DNA from: Spongilla lacustris
Taxonomy: Eukaryota; Porifera; Demospongiae; Spongillida; Spongillidae
Assembly: GCA_949361645.1 (NCBI GenBank)
Contig: OX442437.1
Span: 5,412,026-5,476,025, forward strand
Length of the DNA: 64,000 nucleotides
Direction of reading: 5' to 3'
The notes below the pieces were generated by a model. It did not search any database and was not told the DNA's origin. It saw only the letters and a list, made by a program, of their open reading frames with translations. The translations under genes were made by a program, and so were the position numbers. Positions within the stretch are counted from its first letter, which is position 1. Each line of letters starts with the position of its first letter. Positions 9,962-21,519 of this stretch are shown here, piece by piece.

Positions 9962-10604
9962 CTGGTTGTGTCCAGAAATGAACACAACGCTTTTAAATTC
10001 CCTATTGAAATTAATTAACTACTTGAATATATGTATTACCACTGTTAGGCAAATACTAACAATCCAATGATATTTAATATATGGTTTACGAGCGGTTAAG
10101 TAATTGTATCAAAACCCTCATAAATCAATGTTTTCAAAACCATCTGTTATTCAAGATTAAGGTTAGAGATATCTGATAATGCAGTGGAATAAATTTGCTC
10201 CAATATTATTAGAATTGAAGCTGTTGTTTATAACTTATTTAAATAAGCAAAGCTAATTAGTCCATTATTGAATAAGGTACAAAACACCATTTTTGATTTT
10301 AATAAGCAAAGCTGGTTAGTTCACTAATAAATAAAGAACTTTGATTTGCTGTTTAACTAGTAAAGTCAATAGAATTTCATCATTTTTTTCAAACTGCCAT
10401 TAATGTAATTCTGCAGTAATAAACCTTGCAATTAAGCTATTTGATATTTATTTTTGATTATTAAAGCCAATGAATTTTTATAACAGTTTATTTTTGCTTA
10501 ACTTAGTCTTCGTATATATTCAAAGTCATTTAGATTATTAAATAATCCTAGTAAGGAATTATATTCCATTAAAAGCATTGCATTCATTTGTGGAAACCCG
10601 TTGC
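9962..10604. mobile_element. MITE, copy 1 (TIR family CCACAAATGAA...AACGCTTTT)
   Basis: The left end contains CCAGAAATGAACACAACGC and the right end AAAAGCATTGCATTCATTTG, inverted relative to each other, with TA at 9960-9961 and 10605-10606. The interior is 70-75% AT with no open frame. The same family, in opposite orientation, is at 14389-15096. Confidence 0.7.
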
Positions 10605-10669
10605 TAAAAATAACATATGGGATATGGAATGATATCTACATGTACATGACTGATGCATAGCACCTACAT

Positions 10670-11140
10670 ACAGATACACATAAATCCCCTTCACACATAA
10701 ATCCCCTTCACACATACCCTTTATTCCACCCTTTCAAGGGCATTATTAGTATGCATCAGTAACACAAACCCTTCCTCCCTTAGAAAGGCATCAGTATGCA
10801 CTAACCCCCTCCTCTCCATTGATAGGCACAAACCACGACATCAATAACACAAATCCCTCCTCTCCTTTGAAAGGCATTGGTATGCATCAGTAGCACATAA
10901 CCCCCAATCCCCTATGAAAGGTGCCAATATGCACATACCCCTTCTCCCTTTGAAAGGCATCAATACGCACATACCCCTTCTCCCCTTTGAAAGGCATCAA
11001 TACGCACATACCCCTCCTCCCCTTTGAAAGGCATCAATACGCACATATCCCTCCTCCCCTTTGAAAGGCATCAATACGCACATACCCCTTCTCCCCTTTG
11101 AAAGGCATTAGTACACACAAACTCCTCCTAACCTTTGATA
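10670..11140 (+). repeat. ~37-bp minisatellite
   Basis: Units containing CTCCCCTTTGAAAGGCATCA and TACGCACATACCCC repeat from about 10900 to 11140. More diverged units run back to about 10670. No gene was seen. Confidence 0.8.
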
Positions 11141-11549
11141 AGTGTTCAGGTCCCCTAAGGAGTACATCTTTTCCTTACATTCTTGTAAAAGATAGATTGT
11201 TTAGCAAGCATTTGGGCAAGCGTGGCTGTCATTTAAGCTTTTCTGTTGTGCCAAAAGTAATTTAACATCTCTCTTTGTATAGCTGACGATGGGTGCTCTT
11301 TGTCATGGGGAACTGTGGGAATTGAAGTGGCTGTGGAATTTTAACAATGGGCATACAATAGTTGTGTGAAGAACTGTCCATGTGCTTGGCATACCAAAGT
11401 GCCCCAATGCTCTGGTTCATCACACCCATCAGACGTAGGACCAAGCAATGAAACAGCTGAATAGTGGAACCATGAGTGTGGACAGGAGTTTGACACGATG
11501 CCACAGACACAGTTCTACGTCTAGATCCACTGTTGTGTAAAGGTGACTG
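11141..11549. other. Non-repeat interval, no gene recognised
   Basis: A minus-strand 82-codon frame (11262-11510) exists but shows no family motif and no splice support. Otherwise unremarkable sequence before the long tandem repeat. Confidence 0.4.
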
Positions 11550-12540
11550 GGTCAGTCCTTGAGGTTGACATTGCTGAACCGATAGGCTAATGAGGCAACT
11601 GGAGTACCTGTGGTCAATACGTCATAGACAATTAAAATAGGGTGGCAATAGAGTTAGTGCACTGTTGAGTACCTGTGATGGTCAGCTTTTGGATGTCACC
11701 AAGGTAGTGGAGCCATTGCAGTCTGCTCACTGTTCAGCACCTGTGGTCAGTAAGACAACGACAATTAAAATAGGGTGGCATTATAGTCGGTGTACTGTTC
11801 AGCGTCTGTGGTTGGTCAGCTTTTGAAACTAGGGTGGCATTATAGTCAGTACCTGTGGATGGTCAGCTATTAGACGTCACCACTTGAGGTAATGGAGCCA
11901 TTCCAGTTTGTCCACTGTTCAGTACCTGTGGTGAACAACAATTGACTCTTTGACCACCAAGTGAATATATGTGATAAATTAAGCGTGTTAACCGCCAAGA
12001 GGAAAAAAGGAAACTGTGGGTGGTCAGCTCTTGGATGTCACCAAGGTAGTGGAGCAATTGCAGTCTGTCCATTGTTCAGTACCTTTGGTTTATAAGACAA
12101 TGACCATCAAAATTCTGTGGCATTGGAGTCAGTGCACTGTTCAATGCCTGTAGTTGGTCAGGCTTTGGATGTGATCAAGGTTGGAGTCCTTGCAGTCTGT
12201 CCACTGTTCAGTACCTATGGTCAGTAAGACATTGACAATGAAAATTTTGTGGCATTGGAGTCAGTGCACTGTTCAGCACCTGTGTGCATGGTCAGTGTTC
12301 GGATGTGATCAAGGTTGGAGTCCTTGCAGTCTGTCCACTGTTCAGTACCTATGGTCAGTAAGACATTGACAATGAAAATTCGGTGGCATAAGCGTCAGTG
12401 CACTGTCCAGTAGCAGTGTATGGTCAGCCTTTGGATCCATGTGATCAAGGTTCGAGCCATTGTAGTCTGTTCAATGTTCAGCACCTGTGGTTAATAAGAC
12501 AATGACAATTATCTCCTTGACTGCCTAGTGCATATATGTG
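11550..12540 (+). repeat. ~120-130-bp complex tandem repeat, array A
   Basis: Units share GTGCACTGTTCAGTACCTG, GGTCAGCTTTTGGATGT, ACCAAGGTAGTGGAGCCATT and AAGACAATGACAAT in that order, with insertions and losses. The same repeat recurs at 13700-14340 and 16025-16680. Confidence 0.85.
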
Positions 12541-12640
12541 TGATAAAACTTTACTCATGTTAACCGCCAAGAGGAAATATATATGCACACATATAGAAAA
12601 CCAATCTGTGTCGCACGGTTATGCACTTCGTGCTCCAAAA

Positions 12641-13270
12641 GCCTAAGTGGCATAGAGCTATGACCAACAGCCTAAGTGGCATAGAGCTATGACCAATAGC
12701 CTAAGTGGCATAGAGCTATGACCAGCCTAAGTGGCATAGAGCTATGACCAACAGCCTAAGTGGCATAGAGCTATGACCAGCCTAAGTGGCATAGAGCTAT
12801 GACCAACAGCCTAAGTGGCATAGAGCTATGACCAGCCTAAGTGGCATAGAGCTATGACCAACAGCCTAAGTGGCATAGAGCTATGACCAGCCTAAGTGGC
12901 ATAGAGCTATGACCAACAGCCTAAGTGGCATAGAGTTATGACCAGCCTAAGTGGCATAGAGCTATGACCAGCCTAAGTGGCATAGAGCTATGACCAACAG
13001 CCTAAGTGGCATAGAGCTATGACCAGCCTAAGTGGCATAGAGCTATGACCAGCCTAAGTGGCATAGAGCTATGACCAACCTAAGTGGCATAGAGCTATGA
13101 CCAACAGCCTAAGTGGCATAGAGCTATGACCAGCCTAAGTGGCATAGAGCTATGACCAGCCTAAGTGGCATAGAGCTATGACCAGCCTAAGTGGCATAGA
13201 GCTATGACCAGCCTAAGTGACATAGAGCTATGACCAGCCTAAGTGGCATAGAGCTATGACCAACAGCCTA
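12641..13270 (+). repeat. 26/29-bp satellite, array 1
   Basis: About 23 units of GCCTAAGTGGCATAGAGCTA + TGACCA, alternating with a form that adds ACA (TGACCAACA). In the first half the 26- and 29-bp forms alternate regularly, a 55-bp dimer. Flanked by CACGGTTATGCACTTC upstream and ATGACTGGAGC downstream, as is array 2 at 15.24 kb. Confidence 0.92.
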
Positions 13271-13699
13271 ATGACTGGAGCGTTGGTTCTAATTGGAAGG
13301 AAAGCGGAAACTAACAGCCGCGTAATAGTGTCTTAAGCCGCTTAGAATAAGCATCTGATTTTTACACTAAAACGTGGAAGAGCGAAGCCTTTTAGAAAGC
13401 CTGGATGTTAAAAATAGCAATCGGGGATAGAACTATCGTATTTTTACCATCTGTTTTCATAGTATAACAGCTTCAAATCCCTGCCCACTTCTGTTTGCAG
13501 CTCTTCTTTTTCAAGTGTGTACACCAAGCGTATCAAACAACTACACCAAGCATACCAAACAAACACCATAAAATGTTCTTCTATCATATTTAATATCTAT
13601 AAGAGGGCCAACCACAAGACTCATCTACAAATGCAACCACTAAGCAATGGGTAACCACAATAAAAAACATTGCTGGCAAATAATGAATTAACCATGTTA

Positions 13700-14340
13700 A
13701 CCACAGTGATGGTGGCATTTCAGTCAGTGCACTGTCCAGCACCTGTGGGTGGTCAGCCATTAGATGTCACCAAGGTAGTGGAGCCATTGCAGTGTGTTCA
13801 CTGTTCAGTACATGTGGTTAATTAGACTATGACAATTAAAATTTGGTGGCATTTGAGTCAGTGCACTGTCCAGTACCTGTGGTTTGTCAGACTTCGGATG
13901 TGATCAATATATTGCAGTCTGTCCATTGTTCAGTACCTGTGGTCAGTAAGACATTGACAATTAAAATACGCATTGTTCTGCGCCTGTAGTTGGTCCGCTT
14001 TTGGATGTCATCAAGGTAGTGGGAGCCATTGCAGTATGTTCACTAGTGGTTCAGTACCTGTGGTTTATAAGACAATGGCAATCAAAATTTGGTGGCATAA
14101 GAGTCAGTGCACTGTCCAGTACCTGTGTATGGTCAGCCTTTGGATCCATGTGATCAAGCCATTCCAGTCTGTTCACTAGACAATGACAATAAAAAAAATA
14201 GGGTAACATTACAGTCAGTGCACTCATCAGTACTCACAGGTAAGCTTTTGGATATAACCAAGGTAGTGGTGCCATTGCAGTCTGTTCAATGTTCAGTACC
14301 TGTGGTTAATCAGACAATGACAATGAACTCTTTTGCATAT
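13700..14340 (+). repeat. ~120-130-bp complex tandem repeat, array B
   Basis: Same unit as array A (CAGTGCACTGTCCAGTACCT, GGTCAGCCTTTGGAT, GACAATGACAAT). It ends with ACCGCCAAGTGG just before the MITE at 14389, the counterpart of 12560-12575. Confidence 0.85.
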
Positions 14341-14388
14341 ATGTGTGCTAAAGATTTACTCGCGTTAACCGCCAAGTGGTAATATATA

Positions 14389-15096
14389 CCTGCCCACAAA
14401 TGAATGCAACGCTTTAAAATGAATATAATTCCTTACTGGGATTATCACTAAATGAATTTATAAATATACAGCGACTCGGGTAGCCGAATGCGAATCACAA
14501 ATTTGATTGTAAACCTTTTAAAATCAAATAATTTGCAATTGACACAATACTGTATGATAATGTGAGATGTATAAATTGCAGATAAACCTTGATGGATGTT
14601 TGAAAAAGTATGAAATTTTATTGGGCTTTTACTAGTTCATATTGAAAACAAATAACCAAACTTGAAATTGCTAAGACCACTACAATTTTAATGAGCTGAT
14701 TTTTAATACCTAACCACTGCATAATTCAATGGTGTTTACTATTAGTGGTAGTGATTATTAAAATTAGTTACAGCTTAGCAGCTTTAACCTTAATAACTGA
14801 TAAGCAAATTATGGTCTTAAATGTTAATAACTCAATATTGAATTCAGTAACTTGAAATCAATGCTGTTCCACTGCATTTTAGGATTTCTTGTACTTAATT
14901 GAAATCAGTTCTCTAATAATAATTTTGATTGAGGGTTTTAATATAATTAATTAACTGCTCAGAATAATCAAATTGAATTGTTAGTATTTGCCTAAGCACT
15001 GTAACATATGTTTAAAAAAAAAAATCAAATGGTTAATTGACTTTAATCCTGAGTTATAGTGATTTAAAAGCGTTGGGTTCATTTGTGGACACCTGG
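14389..15096. mobile_element. MITE, copy 2
   Basis: Ends CCTGCCCACAAATGAATGCA (left) and GGTTCATTTGTGGACACCTGG (right, given from 15075) are inverted repeats, flanked by TA at 14387-14388 and 15097-15098. It is 708 bp, AT-rich and has no transposase. The subterminal word AGTATTTGCC near 14985 matches, inverted, GGCAAATACT near 10053 in copy 1. Confidence 0.75.
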
Positions 15097-15238
15097 TATA
15101 TGCACATGTATAGAAAACCAATCTGAGTCGCACAGATATATGCACACATGTAGAAAACCAATCTGAGTCACACAGATATATGCACACATATAGAAAACCA
15201 TTCTGTGTCGCACGGTTATGCACTTCTGCACCCAAAAA

Positions 15239-15556
15239 GCCTAAGTGGCATAGAGCTATGACCAGCCTAAGTGGCATAGAGCTATGACCAACAGCCTAAG
15301 TGGCATAGAGCTATGACCAACAGCCTAAGTGGCATAGAGCTATGACCAGCCTAAGTGGCATAGAGCTATGACCAACCTAAGTGGCATAGAGCTATGACCA
15401 GCCTAAGTGACATAGAGCTATGACCAGCCTAAGTGGCATAGAGCTATGACCAACAGCCTAAGTGGCATAGAGCTATGACCAGCCTAAGTGGCATAGAGCT
15501 ATGACCAGCCTAAGTGGCATAGAGCTATGACCAGCCTAAGTGGCATAGAGCTATGA
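15239..15556 (+). repeat. 26/29-bp satellite, array 2
   Basis: About 12 units of the 12.64-kb satellite, with the same 26- and 29-bp variants and the same flanks. It is part of the second copy of a ~2-2.3 kb duplicated block. Confidence 0.92.
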
Positions 15557-16024
15557 CTGGAGCATTGGTTTGTAAAGGAAACCAGGACCTAACAGCTGCA
15601 TGCGTATAGTGTTTCCAGCTGTTTAGAACAAGCACTACTGAAATGTGGGAGAGTGAAGCCTTTCATAAAGCCTGAACGTTAGAAATAGCAATCGGGGATA
15701 GAACTATCATATTTTTATCACTTGTTTCATAGTATACGGCTTCAAATCCCTGCCCCATTTGGCTCCACCTATATTGGGTGCTGTTAGCAACTGTCTTTTT
15801 GAAGAGACTACACCAACAAACATTAAACGCTCTTCTATCATAATTAACATCTTCATAGTAAATATCTTTAAAGGGGCTAACCACAAGATTCTTCAACAAC
15901 GGCTAACCACAAGATTCTTCAACAACTACTAAGAAACAGGTAGCCATAATTAAAAAACAAACATTGCTGGCAAAAAATCAATTAACTACGTTAACTGCAT
16001 TGACCTCCAAAGAGTTAAACAAGG
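15557..16024. repeat. Duplicated satellite flank, possible exon remnant on minus strand
   Basis: Homologous to 13271-13700 (shared ATAGCAATCGGGGATAGAAC and ACAGCTTCAAATCCCTGCCC-like words). The minus frame at 15663-15899 is open for 78 codons here but riddled with stops in the sister copy, so any coding role is doubtful. Confidence 0.5.
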
Positions 16025-16680
16025 GAGGCATTACAGTCAATGCACTGTTCAGTACCTGTGGATGGTCAGCTCTGAGATGTCACCAAGGTAGTGGAGCCAT
16101 TGCAGTCTGTCCATTGTTCAGTACCTGTGGTCAGTAAGACATTGACAATGAAAATAGGGTGGCATAAGAGTCAGTGCACTGTTCAGTACTGTGGTTGGTC
16201 AGCTTTTGGATGTCACCAAGGTAGTAGAGCCATTCCAGTCTGTGTACATGGGGTTAATAAGACCATTATGATTAAAATAGGGTGGCATTACATACCTTGT
16301 ACCTGTGAGTGGTCAGCTTTTGGATGTCACCAAGGTAGTGGAGCCATTGTAGTCTGTCCACCGTTCAGTACCTGTGGTTAATTAAGACAATGAAAATTAA
16401 AATAGCGTATAATTAGAGACAGTGCATTGTTCGGCGCCTGTAGTTGGTCAGCTCTTAGATGTCCATTCCAGTTTGTCCACTGTTCAGTACCTGTGGTCAA
16501 CAAGAGATTGACAATTAAAATAGGGTGGCTTTACAGTCAGTGCACTTTTCAGTACCTGTAGTTAGCCAGCTCTTGGATGTGACCAAGGTAGTGGAGCCAT
16601 TACAATCTGTTCACTGTGGTCAGTATGACATTGACAAATGTAATAGGTGGCATTCACTGTTCAGTACCCTGTGACTGTTG
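16025..16680 (+). repeat. ~120-130-bp complex tandem repeat, array C
   Basis: Third occurrence of the array A/B unit (GTGCACTGTTCAGTACTG, GGTCAGCTTTTGGATGTCAC, AATAGGGTGGCATTACA). Confidence 0.85.
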
Positions 16681-16779
16681 TCCGGTTCCAAAAGCAGGTA
16701 GCTATAGATATAAAAGCTATACACACTACGCAGACAAGGTGTGAAAGCGTAAACTGAGGAATTATTACAATACAGTTAC

Positions 16780-17020
16780 CTGGAATTGATATATTAAACT
16801 CTTCACCATTGCTGCCGTCTCTAGCACACCACATATCCATTTCTGGTATATTCAAATGTATGAAAGTTACATGTACAGGTGACTGGCTTCTCTCCACTCG
16901 ACGTCCAGCATATGAGAATGGTTCTTCACAGTTTCGATATATGACACACCATTGGCTGAAGTGTTGGGGACCACAACATTGTCCGTAAGTCCACTTCTGG
17001 TACCAGCATAGGGAGGTTTG
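16780..17020 (-). CDS. Possible Cys-rich exon, unrecognised
   Basis: The minus-strand frame 16661-17035 is open for 124 codons. The most exon-like part ends at 16780 with a good donor (CCAG before GTAACTG). It encodes a Cys/Trp-containing segment with WTYGQCCGPQHFSQWCVIY, RNCEEPFSYAGRRVE and EEFNISIPG, suggestive of an extracellular disulphide-rich region. Downstream of the donor the open frame reads a hydrophobic stretch that may be intronic. No family was recognised, no partner exons were found, and the boundaries are tentative. Confidence 0.35.
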
Positions 17021-17164
17021 TGCACACACACACACAGTCTTTAGCTGAGGCTGACTGAGTTGAAGTTGACTGTTTTAAGGTAGGCTGTATGGATGTAAAG
17101 TGAGCTGATTGATTTGAGGCTAGCTGCTGCTTAGAGGCTGGCTAGTGTTAAGGTAGTGAGGCAA

Positions 17165-17490
17165 GTTGACACTGACTGAGGACTGAATTGAAGCTGATTC
17201 TTTGTCATAGGATCCAGATAATTATTGTGATGTGAAGGATTTTAAGAGTACCAATGATACACAGATGGGTGGTATCTGGCCCAATATCAGTTAGTTCCAA
17301 AGAGGATAACTATCCTAGTCAACATGCATGTGTTCAGAGATGATGCCAAACCTGTCTCCCGGACTGACCAGCTGAAATTCTCAGTTTGGGAACTCAAATA
17401 TAACTGGGCATAAAGTGATAAGGAGCTTGCCATGAGTCCATCAGGTTTAAGAAAAAGGTTAGTACCAAGTGCCACTGCCCTGGAAGTAGT
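17165..17490 (+). pseudogene. BEL/Pao-type retrotransposon remnant, copy 2
   Basis: Parallel to 5150-5530. IHRWVVSGPISV (BEL-like segment before RT) and DAKPVSRTDQLKF then VWELK are readable, and YQVPLPWK appears after a frame change. Together with the 5.15-kb copy this shows that 5.15-7.14 and 17.17-19.01 kb are paralogous segments. Confidence 0.5.
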
Positions 17491-18172
17491 TCCATCAGCT
17501 AATTCCTGGTAACTCCTACTTGAACAAGCAAAGCACTTATTGACTTCTATGTATATGATGGTGTGAAAGGTGCCTCCCGTGAAGAAGCCCTTCATTGATT
17601 CAAAAACGATACTAACTCACACTCCAAATTAAAGGATCAACACAGCTGAGAACCAATCTGTTAATCCACAAGACACTCATGACACTAGTTTGGTAAGAGA
17701 CATATGTTTGTGCCACTTTAGGTGAACCACACCATCATCGACCACCTCTTGTGAAGGTGCTTGGAGTATGCTGGGATCCACAAGGAGACAAGCTGTTTTT
17801 CCTGTTGGCAGTGATGCAACACGCAAAGAGAAGCCTGATCTGCCCATTGTGATAGTGATCATTCGCTTCAAGGATATGCGTGGACAGCCAACCCAGTGGT
17901 TTGAAGCTTTACCCGATACAGTGAAATTATGAAAAGTGGGATAGTTTCTATCTCAAGTTATCATGAAATTGAAGTTTTGGCTTAGGAGACAGACTGAGTA
18001 GAGGCTGGCTGTTGAGGCACAGGATGAGGAAGGCTGTGATGAAGCTCGTTGAGTTGCAATCAGCATCAAATCAGCTAGCCTTCACTCAGACACCAAAAAC
18101 TAGCCAGCCTTAACAAGCCACCCTCAACAAGCCAGCTTCTACTCAGCTGCCTCACGCAGCCAGCTTCAACTA
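17491..18172. repeat. Rearranged paralogue of 5.5-6.1 kb
   Basis: It contains an inverted piece (17610-17670) relative to 5690-5750, then AACTAGCCAGCC and CTCAGCTGCCTCA words leading to the TIR element. No intact gene is seen; short minus frames at 17287-17595 and 17677-17871 lack recognisable motifs. Confidence 0.5.
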
Positions 18173-19008
18173 CACTATGCGCCAATAAAACGTTGACACA
18201 AGGCATTACGCTATGATGTACTATGGTAAAAATATGACTGAACTGCAAATAAATTACATTGCACTTCATTCGTATTTCGTTATGTATATCTCTGTGTATG
18301 CAACGGCGTCCTCTGTATATGTAACTGTGATCTCTGTGTATGTAATCCTTTGTGTACGTGTGTATGTAATCCTTTGTGTACGTATGTATGTAATGTGTAT
18401 GTACAGTGCTTACCTCACAGTAGTGGAAAATAAGGGCTATTTGTAGGAAGCTAAGCTAACTGTCAGTGTTCACAGTGGTATCTAATCAAACTACATTACC
18501 ACTATGAACACAGTTAGCTTAGCTTCCTAAGAATAGCCCTTATTTTCCACTATTGCGAGGTAGCACTGTAACAGTGTGTCCTCTGCGGATGTAAAGGTGT
18601 CCTCTGTGTATGTAACAGTGTCCTGTTATGTAATGGTGTCCTCTGTATGAAAGTATCCTCTGTAACGGTGTCCTGTGTATGTAACGTGTCCTGTGTATGT
18701 AGCGGTGTCCTGTGTACCTGTGTATGTAATGGTGTCCTGTGTATGTAACAGTGTCCTGTGTATGCAACGGTGTCCTCTGTATGTAACTGTGTCCTCTGTG
18801 TGTGTACCGGTGTCGTCTGTGTACATGTGTTTATGGGTGTCCTCTGTGTGTACAGATGTGTGAAGGGTGTCCTCTGCATAAGGTGTGTATGTTATAAGTA
18901 ACGACATACGAATAAAGTGCAACGTTATTATTTGCGGTTATGATTGTATTTTTACCATAGTACATCATGGCATAATGCCTTGTGTCAACGTTTTATTGGT
19001 GCATAGTG
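18173..19008. mobile_element. TIR element carrying a minisatellite, copy 2
   Basis: The left end (18173-18270) is almost identical to copy 1 and the right end is its reverse complement up to 19008; TA flanks at 18171-18172 and 19009-19010. The inverted symmetry continues outward for about 65 more bases on each side (AGCTGCCTCA...AGCC words). The interior minisatellite (about 18290-18890) is decayed and interrupted by a nested 165-bp MITE. Confidence 0.8.
18404..18568. mobile_element. 165-bp MITE nested in the minisatellite of the TIR element
   Basis: Terminal inverted repeats of ~70 bp start CAGTGCTTACCTCACAGTAG on the left and end AGCACTG on the right. TA lies at 18402-18403 and 18569-18570. 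The arms carry TGGAAAATAAGGGCTATT and GGAAGCTAAGCTAACTG. It has no coding capacity and would fold into a long hairpin. Confidence 0.85.
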
Positions 19009-19039
19009 TAGTTGGAGCTGGCTGAGTGAGGCAGCTGAG

Positions 19040-20160
19040 TAGAGGCTGGCTTGTTGAGACTGGCTTGTTGAGGCAGAGTTGATGCTTATTTGAACATAGT
19101 TGCTATAAGCCGTGTGCTAGGTCGTGAAGCTGTGTGGTGAAAGAGGCAGTGTGCTAGTTCACTGCCAATCAAAATCCAAGAATGAGGGTGTTGAAAGTGT
19201 TTCACATGTGTGTTGGCAACAAGATAAATTGAACCTGAGGTAGGACAAAATCATTCCATCATCTGTATCGTGACATTGGTGCCTGATATATGTCTCTGTA
19301 TATGCAGATCAATTTGCAAATAAATACATTTGCATAAAATTACAACACAAAACTGCCTAGATCCATCCCACGGTAGGTTTGTCCTCATCCAGAATCTGTA
19401 GATGCTTTTAAATCCACCTATTTACTAGTGCCATGAAAATAACTGATTTTACCCACCACCCTATCTGATAGTGATGATTGATCTCCATGTAAGCTCCATT
19501 AAAGCAAGGGATCCCATACAACTCAAAAACATTGCTGGCCTCCTCCTAGCCCCTAGTCTGCTATGGCAGTGTTTATGCATCCTTTCATTGGCTGCAGTCC
19601 TGGGCAAATGGGTTTCTACCTGGTGCTGGCACTAAGAATATCCTTTTGAGTAGCAAACAGTATGACGAATTCTCAGCCATTTGGTTGAGGTGATGCAAGT
19701 GTTAAGCCTAGCAATGTCAGCCACAGGAAAGGTAGAATGTCTTAATTTTGTTGGCACTCGAGTTAATCAGTTTAATTCAATATCGTGATGTATGACTGAC
19801 GCCAGCATATTACTTTACAAATACCCTCATACTATATGAATGAATGCCTATGTTTGCTTCCAATTCACACATGCCACTTACACCCTATGTGCACGCATTC
19901 ACAAACTAATTACACATACACAAATACATATACACACTTGAGGCAACCTAATTCTTGTACATTGTAATTAAAGGACTATAAAATAGCTGCGGCATATGAA
20001 TGCTTAGAAATGGATATATTATTATGTAATATCACAATCCGCATACAAAGGTTACAAAAGACTAGAACTTGATTAAATTGTTGTACACAAAAACTCACTG
20101 TGAGCAGATTAGCCACAGAACCATATTCTGACTTTGGGGCCCCATGATTGCATCATAGAG
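19040..20160. repeat. Spacer repeat, copy 0, otherwise no gene
   Basis: Bases 19540-19740 match 26680-26870 and 35110-35300 (CTCCTAGCCCCTAGTCTGCT, GCATCC, TTGGCTGCAGT, TTCTACCTGGT). The remainder, including 19760-20160, is AT-rich and featureless. Confidence 0.55.
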
Positions 20161-21480
20161 TGTAAATGAGTAGTTGCTAGTGATAGAATCTGTATGAGCA
20201 GTGTTGTGAGTTTTCTTGTGGACATGTCTACATGAAGGTTGTGTCAGTGTAATTGGCATATGTGAGTGCATAGTGCATAAGCGTGGTTGAGTTCACAGAG
20301 TACGGACATGTGAGGGAAAGGTTTACAGCCATTCAAAAATATCCAAACATCCACCATGCAAACTTGCTTACCTGTTTAGATACCTTTCACTGTGGTCTAG
20401 CCAAGGTGGGCGGGCACTCAGATGGAGCTGCCAAAGTAACTGTTCCAGTCCAGGTGATGTTCACCAGGGGTGGCCAGAGATCTCCTGCACCTTGAGTGGG
20501 CAGGCTGCAAAGTTGTGAGATCACATGACTTTCTATCTAAATCCATTCTGCAGCTTCATAGTGCAAGTACGTATACACATGTCCACACACACATATGCAC
20601 ACTCTGATCCATGCACAGGGATGCCATAGAGGAAGCCTTGATATATTAGAGGTATCATTAATGGTAAAAAAGAGGAGTCATGGTACCCCCAATAGTACCT
20701 ATTAAATTGCATGCTATTTTGTCAGTTTTGCCAAAGGTGACATGTCATGATTTCCCACAGTGCCATGGACCATTTAAAAGTATTTGTTGGTTATAGATGT
20801 ATTCTTGTGGATTAGGCTTTCCACCACCAAGGTTTCTACTCCCTAACACTATAGAAACCACCTGGCAAGAAGCACTTGCATGCCAGAAGAGGTCCCTTAG
20901 ATGCTTATTGTTGTATTCTACAAGTCTTCAAGTATAGTATCTTTGTAAAATTGCAAACCTTACATACATGTACATGTACCTATGCTTAAACAGTTCATGC
21001 AAAGTGCACCATACACAATGCTATTTCTTACCTCTAAAGGAGCCATTGGCATGTATGTAGTAGCTATATTCAGGAAGCACATGTGCAGCAGCCCATCTAA
21101 AAATAGTGTGCAAAGACATGTACTGAAAGCTATGTACTGTAAACCAAATCTACATGTACATTAAACATACGTTACTGATTTACCAAAATGGCCTATAAAA
21201 TATGCCTATTTCAAATGCCGTTAAGTTTTGTTCTCTAACCATATTCATCGATGAAGTTGTAGCCACTTGGTCTTGATGCATCTTCAAAGTGTAGTTAACT
21301 CTGGGAATAGCACTCCACGGAGGGAATGGTGAACACACAGCTTTAGATCATACATTATATGGGATGTTTTTTTTGTTAAACATATACATATAATCAAAAT
21401 TTTACAACAGACCACCAATTACATAACAGTGCATTACCTGCTTGATGGAAGTTCAAATACAGTCCATTTCAGTGTCAACA
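20160..21480 (-). repeat. Tandem exon-like segment, copy 1 (unidentified gene family R)
   Basis: Homologous to 21520-23100. A conserved minus-strand peptide around 20418-20510 includes QGAGDLWPPLVNITWTGTVT; the other copy has a single-residue difference (NISWTGTVT). An open alternative frame (AHSRCRRSLATPGEHHLDWN) exists too, so the frame is unsettled. At about 21240-21350 and 21430-21480 the exon pieces seen in copies 2 and 3 are degraded by stops. Function unknown. Confidence 0.45.
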
Positions 21481-21519
21481 CTTGCTGTCATGGTGACCTG
21501 ACCAGGTAGTAGTATACTT

